This document shows, piece by piece, positions 41,449-51,007 of a DNA stretch of 64,000 nt. The first letter of the stretch is position 1, and every line of letters begins with the position of its first letter. Origin of the DNA: Frankiaceae bacterium (GTDB lineage Bacteria > Actinomycetota > Actinomycetes > BP-191); NCBI GenBank assembly GCA_030840645.1, contig JAVEEC010000012.1, positions 1 through 64,000 of the forward strand, written 5' to 3'. Under the pieces are notes generated by a model. The model was not told the origin of the DNA. It did no database searches and saw only the letters and a list, made by a program, of their open reading frames with translations. Both the position numbers and the translations under genes were made by a program.

Positions 41449-43206
41449 GTGTCCCTCGATGCTCGTCCTGTTGCTGCGCCTTCGCCGCAGGCGCCACCGC
41501 AGCCGGACGTCCATGCGCGGGCGCCACGTGTTGCGCAGGGCGTCGAGCTGATCGGGGAGTACGAAGGCTCCGGGTTCAAGGAGACGCCGTACCTCGCGCG
41601 GCGGGCGGACGGGCAGACGATCCAGCTGTCCAGGCTGCTGTACAGCGTCGCGCAGGCAGCGGACGGGCGGCGGACGTATGACGAGATCGCCGCGGAGGCG
41701 AGTCGCACGTTCGGGCGGCGGCTGTCCGCGCGCAACGCGAAGGCGCTGGTCGAGAAGCTGAACAACCTCGGCGTCGTCGCGAACGACGACGGGTCGCAGC
41801 CGGTCATGAGCAAGCCGGACTCGCTGCTCGCCCTCCAGCTCCGCAAGGGCGTCATCTCCCCGCGCATGGTCAAGGCGCTGACGACGGTGTTCTACCCGGC
41901 GTTCTTCCCGCCGGTGATCCTCGCGGCGCTCGGGTCGCTCGCGGTCTTCGACTGGTGGTTGTTCACCCAGCACGGTGTCGCGCAGGGCGTGCGGCAGACG
42001 GTGCTGCACCCGACGCTGTTCCTCGCGCTGTTCGGTCTCGTCGTCGTGTCGGCGTTCCTGCACGAGGTCGGGCACGCCACCGGGCTGCGGTACGGTGGGG
42101 GCAAGCCTGGCGTGATGGGCGCCGGGGTGTACATCGCGTTCCCCGCGTTCTACACCGACGTCACCGACGCGTACCGGCTCTCCAGGCGCGGTCGCCTGCG
42201 TACCGACCTCGGCGGCGTCTACTTCAACGCGCTGTTCATGCTGGCGACGGCGGGCGCGTACTTCGCGACGCGGTTCGAGCCGCTGCTCTTCCTGATCCTC
42301 GTGCAGCACGTCGAGATGGCGCACCAGTTCCTGCCGTTCCTGCGCCTCGACGGCTACTACATCGTCGCGGACGCGGTCGGCGTGCCCGACCTGTTCACCC
42401 GGATCGGGCCGATCCTCAAGTCGATGGTGCCGTGGAAGAAGTCCGACCAGCGCGTCACCGACCTCAAGCCGTGGGTACGGCTGTTCGTCACGGCGTGGGT
42501 GCTGGTCGTGGTGCCGTTCCTGCTGTTCAACCTCACGCTGCTGCTCGTGCACCTGCCCCGCCTGCTCGGCACCGGCATGGAGTCGGTACGGCAGCAGTGG
42601 GCAACGGCGCACGCCGCGTTCGGCGACGGCAACTGGCTGGTCGGTGTCGGTGGCGGGTTGCAGATGCTGATCCTCGTGCTGCCGTTCGTCGGGATCGTCT
42701 ACACGTTCGCGCGGCTCGGCATGCGGATCGGGCGGCGGTCGTGGGCGTGGTCCGCCGACTCGTACGCCAAGCGGGGGCTGGTCCTCGTCGTGGGTACGGG
42801 GCTGCTCGGGCTGCTGGTCTGGGCCTGGCTGCCGGGCAAGCAGTACGCGCCGATCGAGCCGGGTGAGCGGGGGACGTTCACCGACTACGTCGCGTCCTCC
42901 GAGACGATCCTGCGCCACGACACGACGCCCGCGCTGGTGCCCACCGGGAGGGCCGGCGCGGTGCCTACGAACGACGCGACGACGGCGCCCGGCGGGTCGC
43001 GGCCCGGCGCGCCGCCGCCGAGCGCCGCGCCGAGCGGGACGACGACAGGGGACGGCTCCGCCTCGGCGACACCAGGAACCGCGGGCGGCGGCGCGTCGCC
43101 CCAACCGAGCACGCAGGCGAGCAGCACGCCCTCGGCCGCGCCCAGCGCCTCGCCGACCCCCACCCCGACGCCGACCCCCACTCCGACCGCGACCGTGACG
43201 CCCTGA
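41449..43206 (+). CDS. Membrane metalloprotease, site-2/M50-like, with N-terminal PqqD-like domain
   Basis: A 585-residue protein from GTG 41449, chosen because GGAG lies 7 bases upstream and because an earlier start would run through the hairpin. Residues about 30-115 (FKETPYLARRADGQTIQLSR, QAADGRRTYDEIAAEASRTF, LVEKLNNLGVV) form a PqqD-like domain related to RiPP recognition elements. The membrane part has the zinc motif LHEVGHATG (H205, E206, H209) and LRLDGYYIVADAVG near residue 300, as in M50/YydH-type putative peptide zinc metalloproteases. The last 90 residues are a Pro/Thr/Ser-rich extracytoplasmic tail. It may bind and cleave or export the upstream peptides. Confidence 0.85.
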   Translation: MSLDARPVAAPSPQAPPQPDVHARAPRVAQGVELIGEYEGSGFKETPYLARRADGQTIQLSRLLYSVAQAADGRRTYDEIAAEASRTFGRRLSARNAKALVEKLNNLGVVANDDGSQPVMSKPDSLLALQLRKGVISPRMVKALTTVFYPAFFPPVILAALGSLAVFDWWLFTQHGVAQGVRQTVLHPTLFLALFGLVVVSAFLHEVGHATGLRYGGGKPGVMGAGVYIAFPAFYTDVTDAYRLSRRGRLRTDLGGVYFNALFMLATAGAYFATRFEPLLFLILVQHVEMAHQFLPFLRLDGYYIVADAVGVPDLFTRIGPILKSMVPWKKSDQRVTDLKPWVRLFVTAWVLVVVPFLLFNLTLLLVHLPRLLGTGMESVRQQWATAHAAFGDGNWLVGVGGGLQMLILVLPFVGIVYTFARLGMRIGRRSWAWSADSYAKRGLVLVVGTGLLGLLVWAWLPGKQYAPIEPGERGTFTDYVASSETILRHDTTPALVPTGRAGAVPTNDATTAPGGSRPGAPPPSAAPSGTTTGDGSASATPGTAGGGASPQPSTQASSTPSAAPSASPTPTPTPTPTPTATVTP

Positions 43207-43216
43207 GGAGCCGAGC

Positions 43217-43939
43217 ATGAGGAGCCGACCGATGCGCCGTCTCGCGGCGCTCGTTCTCGCCGCGGGACTCGCGTTCGTCGCGTTGCCGACGGCGCCGGCC
43301 GTCGCGGACGACGGCAACAACATCGTCAGCGTCGTCAACACCAAGGACGGCGCGGACATCTTCAAGATGGTGTTCGACATCCGCCGGGTGACCGGCGACG
43401 TGGTCGACAACGGCAACGCCGCCATCGCCTACGCCTCCTGCACCGACTGCAAGACGGTCGCCATCGCGATCCAGATCGTGTTCGTCACCGGCAACCCGTC
43501 GACGGTCGCGCCGGAGAACGTCGCCATCGCCGTCAACGAGAACTGCACCGCCTGCGAGACGCTCGCCTCGGCGTACCAGTTCGTGGTCTCGACGAACGGC
43601 CCGGTGACGTTCACCAAGGACGGGTGGCGGCGCCTCCGCGAGATCCGCAAGGGTCTCGAACGACTGCGCCAGGGGGACCTGCCGATCGCCGAGATCCAGA
43701 CCCGGCTGGACGCGTTGATGGACGAGCTGGGGGACGTGCTGCGGACCGAGCTCGTACCCGTCGACCGCCACCGTGACGACGACGACCGCGCGTCGCCGAC
43801 GTCGACACCGACCGCGACCATGACGGCGGACCCGGTCGGCTCGCCGGCCACGACGACCATCGAGACCGCGTCGCCGACGGTCTCCCCGTCGTCCAGCGAG
43901 GCGGCGACCACGGCGCCGACGGCGACGGTCACGCCGTGA
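43217..43939 (+). CDS. Secreted/cell-surface protein of the metalloprotease locus
   Basis: A 240-residue protein. The signal peptide RRLAALVLAAGLAFVALPTA ends at PAVADD. The mature part has two similar cysteine pairs, YASCTDCKTVAIAIQIVFV and ENCTACETLASAYQFVV, each C-x2-C in a hydrophobic beta-rich repeat. It ends in a Ser/Thr/Pro-rich tail like that of the protease upstream. Similar domains are, to my knowledge, associated with putative peptide zinc metalloproteases in actinobacteria. The role is unknown. It lies 10 bases after the protease and overlaps the lipoprotein gene by GTGA. Confidence 0.8.
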   Translation: MRSRPMRRLAALVLAAGLAFVALPTAPAVADDGNNIVSVVNTKDGADIFKMVFDIRRVTGDVVDNGNAAIAYASCTDCKTVAIAIQIVFVTGNPSTVAPENVAIAVNENCTACETLASAYQFVVSTNGPVTFTKDGWRRLREIRKGLERLRQGDLPIAEIQTRLDALMDELGDVLRTELVPVDRHRDDDDRASPTSTPTATMTADPVGSPATTTIETASPTVSPSSSEAATTAPTATVTP

Positions 43940-44721
43940 GGCGGGCCGCGCTGCCTGTCGCGGCGTTCGTCCTGCTGACCAGCTGCGCGCAGGCCGGTAC
44001 GCCGGTGCAGCGCGCGCTGCACGACACCACCGGCCGCCTGGACCGGATCAAGTCGGCGACCCTCGACCTGAGGATGGCGGCCGAGTCGCCGGGCGCGAAG
44101 GGGCCGGTCGGCTTCGCGATGAAGGGTCCGTTCGCGCTGCCGAGCGAGCCAGGACTGCCGGTCGCGAACCTCGCCGTCACCGAGCTGCGCGGGGCGAAGA
44201 CGTACGAGGCGACGTTCGTGTCGACGGGCCGGCGGGCATACGTCGTCCGCGGCGGCCGTACGGTCGCGCTGCCGGCGGGGACGTCGTTCGACCTCGGCGG
44301 CGGGAACGGTCTCGGCTCGCTGCGCATCGACGGCTGGCTGCGCTCGCCGCGGCTCTCCGACGGCGGTCAGGTCGGCGGTGTCGCGACCGATCGGATCGAC
44401 GCGGGGCTGGACGTGGCGGCGGCGTTCGACGACCTCGGCCGGCTCGGCGAACGGCTGGGCACGCCCGCACTCGCGGGGCTGCGCCCGCTGGACGCCGCGG
44501 CCAAGGCGGCGCTCGGCCGGGCCGCGTCCGACTCCTCGATCCGGGTCTGGACCGGCACCAGGGACCGGCTGCTGCGCAGGCTGGTCCTCACGGTGACCCT
44601 CGCGCCGGGCGGCACGCTGCCGGAGGCGTTGCGGAAGATGGTGCCGGTGACGCTGTCGTTCTCGCTCGGCCTCTCGGCCGTCAACGAGCCGGTCCACGTC
44701 GACCCGCCCGCCGGCGCCTAG
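43936..44721 (+). CDS. Lipoprotein of the LppX/LprG-like type
   Basis: A 261-residue protein from GTG with signal peptide RRAALPVAAFVLLTSC; the lipobox LLTSC marks C16 as the lipid-attached residue. The mature domain resembles the half-barrel lipid-carrier lipoproteins of actinobacteria (TGRLDRIKSATLDLRMAAES, ELRGAKTYEATFVSTGRRAY, LRRLVLTVTLAPGG). It is translationally coupled to the previous gene and is the last gene of this plus-strand group. It could carry or sense a lipid or peptide at the outer face of the membrane. Confidence 0.75.
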   Translation: MRRAALPVAAFVLLTSCAQAGTPVQRALHDTTGRLDRIKSATLDLRMAAESPGAKGPVGFAMKGPFALPSEPGLPVANLAVTELRGAKTYEATFVSTGRRAYVVRGGRTVALPAGTSFDLGGGNGLGSLRIDGWLRSPRLSDGGQVGGVATDRIDAGLDVAAAFDDLGRLGERLGTPALAGLRPLDAAAKAALGRAASDSSIRVWTGTRDRLLRRLVLTVTLAPGGTLPEALRKMVPVTLSFSLGLSAVNEPVHVDPPAGA

Positions 44722-44728
44722 CGGATCC

Positions 44729-46102
44729 CTACTCGCCCGGCGGCAGCGTGACCTCGGCGACCGTGCCGCGGTCCGGGGCGTTGCGCAACGACACCGTCCC
44801 GCCGTGCGCCTCGACGGTCTGCTTCACGATCGCGAGGCCGAGCCCCGAGCCCGGCATCGCGCGCGCCTCGTCGGCCCGGAAGAACCGGCCGAACACGTGC
44901 GGCAGCGCGTCCTCCGGCACGCCGGGGCCGCTGTCGCGGACCGTGAGCCGCCCGTCGCCCGTGAGGCGGACCTCGACAGCGGCGCCGGGCCCCGAGAACT
45001 TCGCGGCGTTGTCGAGCAGGTTGGTGACGGCGCGCTCCAGCCGCCGGGCCACGCCGCGTACGGTGACCGGCTCGGTCTCGACGTCGAACGTCGCGGCGGG
45101 CCAGTACCGGCGCGCGCGGTCGACGGCGTCGTTGACGACCTCGTCGAACGCCACGGCCTCCGGCGCCTCCTCCGGCTCGTCGCCGCGCGCCAGCTCGACC
45201 ACGTCGGCGACCAGCGCGGTCAGCTCCTCGACCTGGCCGACGATCGCGGTGACGACCTCCTCGCGAACGTCCGGCGACAGCTCGTCGACGCGGCGCAGCA
45301 CCTCGGCGTTGGTGCGCAGGCTGGCGAGCGGGGTCCGCAGCTCGTGGGACGCGTCGGCCACTAGGCGGCGCTGCGCGCCGACCGACTGCTGCAACGCCGC
45401 GAGCATCGTGTTGAACGACGCCGCGAGCCGGCCCAGCTCGTCGCGCCGCGACTCGTCGATCCGCAGCGTCAGGTCGCGGGTCGCCGCGATCTGCTCGGCC
45501 GCCTCGGTGAGCCCGACGACCGGGGTCAACGCCCGACGCGACACGACCCACGCGAGCCCCGCCGCGAGCGCCAGCCCGGCGGCGGCGAGCAGCCCGAACG
45601 CCACCGCGAGGCGGCGCAGCTGGTTCTGCACGGTCGCCTGCGGCAGCGCCACCTGGACCGCGAAGCCCGGGATCAGCGGCCTGGTGAGCATCCGGAAGCG
45701 GGCGCCGTCGATCGTCACGTCGCGGAGCACCTGGCCGCGGGTGCCGTTGGCGACGGCGAGGTCCGCGGTCCCGACCGGCAGCGCGACAGGCGGGGTCGTG
45801 ATCGGCGACGTCTCGCCCTCCGCCGTGAGGACCTGGACGTACCCGCCGACCTCGCCGACCCGGGCGTTGAGGCGGATGCCGAACGGGTTGTTCTGCTGTC
45901 GCTGCGCCTGCGTGCGCAGGGCGGCGCTCTGGCTGCGCAGCTGGCTCTCCAACGGTGCCCGCAGCTCGCGCCGGACCGTGAGGAACGCCACCCCGACCAC
46001 GCCACTCACGGCGACGACGACGGCGAGCACGACGACGGCGACGAGACGGGACCGCAGCGACCGGCCGAGCGCCCACCACGGCGCGGGTGGCACCGGGGTC
46101 AT
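44729..46102 (-). CDS. Sensor histidine kinase (MprB-like)
   Basis: A 457-residue kinase: membrane helix 1 at about 18-42, an extracytoplasmic loop to about 165, helix 2 at about 165-187, HAMP ([16 protein letters not shown] onward), phospho-accepting [15 protein letters not shown] (H253), N box [12 protein letters not shown], and G boxes DSGPGVPE and [18 protein letters not shown]. It overlaps its response regulator by ATGA. Together with the protease gene at 46788 it resembles the mprA-mprB-pepD envelope-stress locus, although here the protease is upstream. Confidence 0.92.
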   Translation of the reverse strand: MTPVPPAPWWALGRSLRSRLVAVVVLAVVVAVSGVVGVAFLTVRRELRAPLESQLRSQSAALRTQAQRQQNNPFGIRLNARVGEVGGYVQVLTAEGETSPITTPPVALPVGTADLAVANGTRGQVLRDVTIDGARFRMLTRPLIPGFAVQVALPQATVQNQLRRLAVAFGLLAAAGLALAAGLAWVVSRRALTPVVGLTEAAEQIAATRDLTLRIDESRRDELGRLAASFNTMLAALQQSVGAQRRLVADASHELRTPLASLRTNAEVLRRVDELSPDVREEVVTAIVGQVEELTALVADVVELARGDEPEEAPEAVAFDEVVNDAVDRARRYWPAATFDVETEPVTVRGVARRLERAVTNLLDNAAKFSGPGAAVEVRLTGDGRLTVRDSGPGVPEDALPHVFGRFFRADEARAMPGSGLGLAIVKQTVEAHGGTVSLRNAPDRGTVAEVTLPPGE

Positions 46103-46791
46103 GACGGCTCGCGGGCGGTGTACCCGACCCCGCGCACGGTGTGGATCAGCCGGGGCTCGCCGCCGGCCTCGGTCTTGCGGCGCAGGTAGCCGATGAAGAC
46201 TTCGAGGGAGTTCGACGCCGGCTCCAGCTCGTACCCCCAGACCCGGTCGACGATGACCTCGCGCGTCAGGACGCGGCCGGCGTTGCGGAGCAGCAGCTCG
46301 AGCAGCGCGAACTCCGTCCGCGTCAGCTCGACCGCGCGGCTCCCGCGCCGGACCTCGCGGCTCTCCGGGTCGAGGGTGAGGTCCGCGAGGGTCACCGGCG
46401 CGGGGTCGTCCTCCGGGGGCCGGCTGCGGCGGATCAGGGCGCGCAGCCGGGCCCGGAGCTCGTCGAGGGCGAACGGCTTCACGAGGTAGTCGTCCGCGCC
46501 CGCGTCGAGGCCCGCCACCCGGTCGCCGACCTCGTCCCGTGCGGTGAGGACGAGGATCGGCGTCCGGTCGCCCTTGGCGCGCAGCCTCCGGCAGACCTCG
46601 AGCCCCCCGACGTACGGCATCATCACGTCGAGGACGACGACGTCGGGGGCGACGTCGGGAACGGCCTCCAGGGCCTTGAGGCCGTTCGAGACGGCGGTGA
46701 CGTCGTACCCGTCGAGCCGCAGCGCCCGCGTCAGCGCCGCCCGGATCTCCGGGTCGTCGTCGACGACGAGCGCGCGTACGGCTTCGGTCAT
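46099..46791 (-). CDS. OmpR-family response regulator (MprA-like)
   Basis: A 230-residue regulator: [20 protein letters not shown], phospho-acceptor in [19 protein letters not shown] in [14 protein letters not shown], and the winged-helix [20 protein letters not shown]. It is coupled to the protease gene upstream and the kinase downstream by ATGA overlaps. It probably controls the protease and itself in response to envelope stress, by analogy with MprA. Confidence 0.93.
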   Translation of the reverse strand: MTEAVRALVVDDDPEIRAALTRALRLDGYDVTAVSNGLKALEAVPDVAPDVVVLDVMMPYVGGLEVCRRLRAKGDRTPILVLTARDEVGDRVAGLDAGADDYLVKPFALDELRARLRALIRRSRPPEDDPAPVTLADLTLDPESREVRRGSRAVELTRTEFALLELLLRNAGRVLTREVIVDRVWGYELEPASNSLEVFIGYLRRKTEAGGEPRLIHTVRGVGYTAREPS

Positions 46792-47996
46792 CCCGCGGCG
46801 GCGTCCGTGAGCTTCACGCTCGCAGTGTGCCGCGAACCGCCCCGCTCGTACGTCACCGTCACCGTCTCGCCGGGCGCGTGCGCCCGGACGGCGGCGATGA
46901 GGCCGTCCGCGTCGGTGACCTGGTGGTCGCCGATCGCGATGATCGTGTCGCCGGTCGCGAGGCCCGCGAGGTCGGCGGGGCCGCCCGCCGTCACGGCCTG
47001 GAGGACGACGCGCGTCGTGCCGTCGGCGTTGGTCGCCTCACCGACCGAGACGCCGATCTGCGCGCGGCTGGCGTGGCCCGTCTCGATCAGCTGGGTCGCG
47101 ATGGACTTCGCCTGGTCGATCGGGATGGCGAAGCCGACACCGATGTTCCCGGCCTGGCCGCTGGTGGACCCGGCGGTCGCGATGGCGCTGTTGATGCCGA
47201 TGACCTGCCCGGCGAGGTCGACGAGCGCGCCACCTGAGTTGCCGGGGTTGATCGCCGCGTCGGTCTGGATCGCGTCGATCACTGTCGTCACCGACGACTG
47301 GCCGAACGTGCTGCGGTCGGTGGTGTTCACCGGCCGGTTCAGCGCGGAGACGATGCCGGCGGTCACGGTGCCGGAGAGGCCGAGCGGCGAGCCGACGGCG
47401 AGGACGTTGTCGCCGACCTTGACGTTCGCCGAACGCCCCAGGGTCGCGGCGGTCAGGCCGGTCTTGTCGACCTTGATGACGGCGAGGTCGGACGCGGCGT
47501 CTCCGCCGACCAGCCGTGCGGTCGCCGAGGTGCCGTCGTTGAACGTCACCCGGAGGCTGGTCGCGTCACCCGCGACGTGGTTGTTGGTGAGGATGTAGCC
47601 GTCGGAGCGGATGACAACGCCGGAGCCGCTGCCGCGGCCGCCGTTGACCGTCACGTCGATCGAGACGACGGAGGGGAGCACCTTGGCCGCGACGGCGACG
47701 TACGAGCCCGGCACCGCGGCCTGGACGGGTACGGCGGCGTCGCCGTTGCCGATTGTGGTGACCGTCCGGGCGGGGGCCAGCTCGCGGCCGGCGTACACGC
47801 CGCCGACGCCGCCCGCGAGGGCGCACGCGGCCGCGACCGCGGCGACGGCGAGGTAGCCCGGGCGGCGGCGTTCGCGCGGCGCCGGGGCCTCGGGCGGCGC
47901 GGGCGGCGGCTCGACCGGCGGCGGCGCGTCGATGACGACGGTGTCGGAGTCGGGGGACTCGTCGAAGGTGAAGGGCGGGTAGGTGTCGGTGTCCAT
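46788..47996 (-). CDS. HtrA/PepD-like membrane-anchored serine protease with PDZ domain
   Basis: A 402-residue protein: a cytoplasmic Pro/Asp-rich N-terminus, a membrane helix [20 protein letters not shown], and a trypsin-like domain with the triad in ILTNNHVAG (His), ASDLAVIKV (Asp) and NPGNSGGAL (Ser). A C-terminal PDZ domain follows ([36 protein letters not shown]). HtrA proteases degrade or chaperone misfolded exported proteins. The gene is first in a coupled operon with the response regulator and kinase, a natural feedback arrangement. Confidence 0.95.
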   Translation of the reverse strand: MDTDTYPPFTFDESPDSDTVVIDAPPPVEPPPAPPEAPAPRERRRPGYLAVAAVAAACALAGGVGGVYAGRELAPARTVTTIGNGDAAVPVQAAVPGSYVAVAAKVLPSVVSIDVTVNGGRGSGSGVVIRSDGYILTNNHVAGDATSLRVTFNDGTSATARLVGGDAASDLAVIKVDKTGLTAATLGRSANVKVGDNVLAVGSPLGLSGTVTAGIVSALNRPVNTTDRSTFGQSSVTTVIDAIQTDAAINPGNSGGALVDLAGQVIGINSAIATAGSTSGQAGNIGVGFAIPIDQAKSIATQLIETGHASRAQIGVSVGEATNADGTTRVVLQAVTAGGPADLAGLATGDTIIAIGDHQVTDADGLIAAVRAHAPGETVTVTYERGGSRHTASVKLTDAAAG

Positions 47997-48059
47997 GCGA
48001 GCAGGTTGCCCGGCCGTCCTGAACGGAACCTGAACGCCTGCTGCGACCCTGCTGAGAGC

Positions 48060-50228
48060 TCAGCCGACCGTTGCCGGCGCCTCGCGCAGGTCGATCTCGT
48101 GCGCCTCGACGTGCACGTCCGGGAGCAGCCGGGCGAGCCATCCGGGCAGCCACCAGTTGCGGTCGCCGAGCAGCTCCATCGTCGCCGGCACGAGCACCAT
48201 CCGGACCAGCGTCGCGTCGACGAAGATCGCCGCCGCCATGCCGATCCCGATCATCTTGAGGAACACCACCGGACTGAACACGAACGCCAGGAACACGCTC
48301 ACCATGATCGCGGCCGCGGCCGTGATGACGCGGGCCGTCTTGGCGAGTCCGTCGGCGACGGCGAGGCCGTTGTCGTGGGTGCGGTCGTACTCCTCGCGGA
48401 TGCGCGAGAGCAGGAACACCTCGTAGTCCATCGACAGCCCGAAGAGGATCGCGAACATCATCATCGGGATGAAGCTCGGCACCGGCGTCGGGTCGGGGAT
48501 GCCGATCAGCCTCCCGAGCGGGCCGCCGTTCACGCAGAGCGCGACGACGCCGTAGGCCGCCCCGATGGAGAGCAGGTTCATCACCGCGGCCTTCACCGCG
48601 ACGAGGATCGAACGGAACACCACGAGCAGCAGCAGGAACGACAGCAGCACGACCGCGCCGACGAGGACGGGCAGCCGCTTGCTGATGCCCCGCGTCGAGT
48701 CGACCCCGCCCGCGACCAGGCCGCTCACCCGGACCTTGAGGTGACTGTCCTTCGTCGCCTCGGGGAGCACGTCGTTGCGCAGCCTGTCGACGAGCTTCTC
48801 CGTCTCCTTCGACTGCGGCGACGTCGTCGGGACGAGCTGGACGATCGCCGTGTCGCCGGCGGGGTTCGGCTGCGGCGGCGACACGCTCTTGACGCCGGGG
48901 ACCGTACGCAGCCGCTCGGCGAGCGCGGTCGCGGCCGGCAGGTCGCCGGGTCCGGACAGCTCGACGGTCAGCAGGAACGGACCGTTGAAGCCCTTGCCGA
49001 AGCCCTGCGTGAGCAGGTCGTACGAGCGCCGCGTCGTGAACGACTTCGGGTCGTTCGACGCGTCGGGGAAGCCGAACCGCATCCCGAAGAAGGGCACGGC
49101 CAGCAGCAGCAGGAGGACGAGCCCGCCGATCGCCGCGGGCCACGGCCGGCGCTGGATGAACCGGCTCCACCGGAACCAGAACGAGTGGTCGTACGCCCGC
49201 GCGCGCTTGCCGAAGAAGGGCACGTGCAGGCGTTCGATGTTGCGGCCGGTGAAGCCGAGGACGGCGGGCAGCAACGTGATCGACGCCAGCATGATGATCA
49301 GCACGGCGAGCACCGCGGAGAACGCCACGCCGGCCGCGAACGGCACGCCCATCACGAGGATGCCGAGCATCGAGATGACGACCGTGCAGCCCGCGAACAT
49401 CACCGCGCGGCCCGCGGTCGCGATCGAGACGATCGTCGCCTGCCGCGGCTCCATGCCGTCGGCGAGGCCGGAGCGGTACCGCGTCACGATGAACAGCGCG
49501 TAGTCCACCCCGACGCCGATGCCGACCATCGCGGCGACCGCCGGCGCCCAGTCCGGCGTGTCCACCACGTGGCGCAGCACCGCGCCGAGCGACATCGCGA
49601 TGCCGATGCCGAACGCCGCCGTCATCAGCGGCAGCCCCATCGCGACCAGCGAGCCGAACGTCACGAGCAGGATCAGCGCGGCGGCGGCGAAGCCGATCCC
49701 CTCGGACCCGACCGCGCCCTGCGACGCGACCGCGGCCACCTGGCCGCCGGCCTCGACCTGCACGCCGCTCTTGCCGTCGGCCGCGCGGATCTTGCCGATC
49801 ATCGTCTTGGCGTCGGCCACGCCGATGTCCTGGCCCTGCACGTCGAGCTCGACGTCGGCGTAGGCGATGGTGCCGTCGGGCGACACCTGCGCCGCGCCGC
49901 GGTCACTGAACGGCGACACGACGTTGACGACGTGCGGGTCGTCCTTCAGGTCGTTGAGCAGCCCCTCGATCGCGGCCCGCGCGGCGGGTGACCGGACGCC
50001 GTCGGGCGCGCGGAACACCACCTGCACGGTGTCGCCCGCGCGCTGCGGGAACTTCGCCTGGAGCTGGTCGACCGCGGCCTTGGACTCCGAACCCGGCGCG
50101 AAGTAGTCGGCCTTGAAGTCGGCGCCGAACGCCGACGACAGGGCGATGGATCCCGCGAGCGCGAGCACCCAGACGAAGACGACGAGACGGCGGCGCGCGT
50201 AGCACCAGCTTGCGACCCGAACGAGCAT
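48060..50228 (-). CDS. MMPL-family RND-type membrane transporter
   Basis: A 722-residue protein with the duplicated RND layout: one helix, a large extracytoplasmic loop, then five helices, repeated. Landmarks are SIALSSAFGADFKADYFAPG, GIGVGVDYALFIVTRYR, FRSILVAVKAAVMNLLSIGA, LFGLSMDYEVFLLSRIREEY and FVFSPVVFLKMIGIGMAAAI. GxGVDYA and GLSMDYEVFLL hold the conserved Asp-Tyr pairs for proton coupling. MMPL proteins export lipids or small molecules. Substrate unknown. It stands alone, 63 bases above the protease gene on the same strand. Confidence 0.95.
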   Translation of the reverse strand: MLVRVASWCYARRRLVVFVWVLALAGSIALSSAFGADFKADYFAPGSESKAAVDQLQAKFPQRAGDTVQVVFRAPDGVRSPAARAAIEGLLNDLKDDPHVVNVVSPFSDRGAAQVSPDGTIAYADVELDVQGQDIGVADAKTMIGKIRAADGKSGVQVEAGGQVAAVASQGAVGSEGIGFAAAALILLVTFGSLVAMGLPLMTAAFGIGIAMSLGAVLRHVVDTPDWAPAVAAMVGIGVGVDYALFIVTRYRSGLADGMEPRQATIVSIATAGRAVMFAGCTVVISMLGILVMGVPFAAGVAFSAVLAVLIIMLASITLLPAVLGFTGRNIERLHVPFFGKRARAYDHSFWFRWSRFIQRRPWPAAIGGLVLLLLLAVPFFGMRFGFPDASNDPKSFTTRRSYDLLTQGFGKGFNGPFLLTVELSGPGDLPAATALAERLRTVPGVKSVSPPQPNPAGDTAIVQLVPTTSPQSKETEKLVDRLRNDVLPEATKDSHLKVRVSGLVAGGVDSTRGISKRLPVLVGAVVLLSFLLLLVVFRSILVAVKAAVMNLLSIGAAYGVVALCVNGGPLGRLIGIPDPTPVPSFIPMMMFAILFGLSMDYEVFLLSRIREEYDRTHDNGLAVADGLAKTARVITAAAAIMVSVFLAFVFSPVVFLKMIGIGMAAAIFVDATLVRMVLVPATMELLGDRNWWLPGWLARLLPDVHVEAHEIDLREAPATVG

Positions 50229-50424
50229 GGCGATCCTCCCGTTGCCGCGACCCCTCCACTATCCACCGCGCACGCCGGGAGGGACCCGGCTTTGCGACCC
50301 CCGCGCGCTCCGGTGCCCTCGTTCACAGGGACCTCGCAGGCGGTGTTCAGCGACGGCTCAGATCGCGCGACGAGGGTCGGTCGGGTGGGCCGGGAACCGC
50401 CCGGCGCCGAGCAAGGAGGACCCC

Positions 50425-50880
50425 ATGAGCGTGCAGACCCTCGACCATGTCCCCACCGTCGTCGCCTGCGTCGACGTCAGCGACGTCCGCGACGGGCAGG
50501 AGGTCGCCGAGGCGGCGACCGCGCGGGCGGGGACCGACGGCGCCCGGCTCGTCTTCTACGTCGTCGACGGCAACAGCGCGTTCTCCAGCGTGCGCCCGAC
50601 CCGGTGGTCGGCGGACGGCGACAGGTACGGCGACCTGCTCGACCCGTTGCAGCTCGAGCTGCTCGGCGAGCACCACGTCGCGGTCGCCGTGCACCGCGCG
50701 CGGCAGGCCGGCGTGGACGCGTACGGGTGGCTGCCGCTGCGCCGCGGCATCGCCGGCATCGGCCGGTACGCGCGGGAGAACGCCGCCGGCGTCGTCGTGC
50801 TCGCGGCCGCGCATGCCGCCCTCGCCGCGTCGTTGCGCGACTGGGGCAGGGAGAACGACCTCGAGGTCGTCACGGCGTGA
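50425..50880 (+). CDS. Small universal-stress-like protein
   Basis: A 151-residue protein with an AAGGAGGA ribosome-binding site 7 bases before ATG. The alternation of strands and helices (TVVACVDVSDVRDGQEVAEA, ARLVFYVVDGNSAF, HHVAVAVHRARQAGVDAYGW, RENAAGVVVLAAAHA) follows the universal-stress-protein fold, but the C-terminal G-x2-G-x9-G-S/T ATP motif is absent. It may therefore be a non-nucleotide-binding member. It stands alone, upstream of a two-component pair. Confidence 0.65.
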   Translation: MSVQTLDHVPTVVACVDVSDVRDGQEVAEAATARAGTDGARLVFYVVDGNSAFSSVRPTRWSADGDRYGDLLDPLQLELLGEHHVAVAVHRARQAGVDAYGWLPLRRGIAGIGRYARENAAGVVVLAAAHAALAASLRDWGRENDLEVVTA

Positions 50881-51007
50881 GAACCGCGTGGCAGGTCGGG
50901 GCGGGGACGCTCACAGGAACCTCACCGCCAGCGGCGATGCGACGCCCAGGTGCGGACCGCACGATGACAGCATGACGATCACCAAGACGACCGAACGAGG
51001 ACAGGCG

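Noticed and set aside
44729..46102. Overlapping long frames on the plus strand across the MprB-like kinase
   Set aside because: Ser/Arg-rich composition without conserved motifs; the kinase on the minus strand has all expected motifs.
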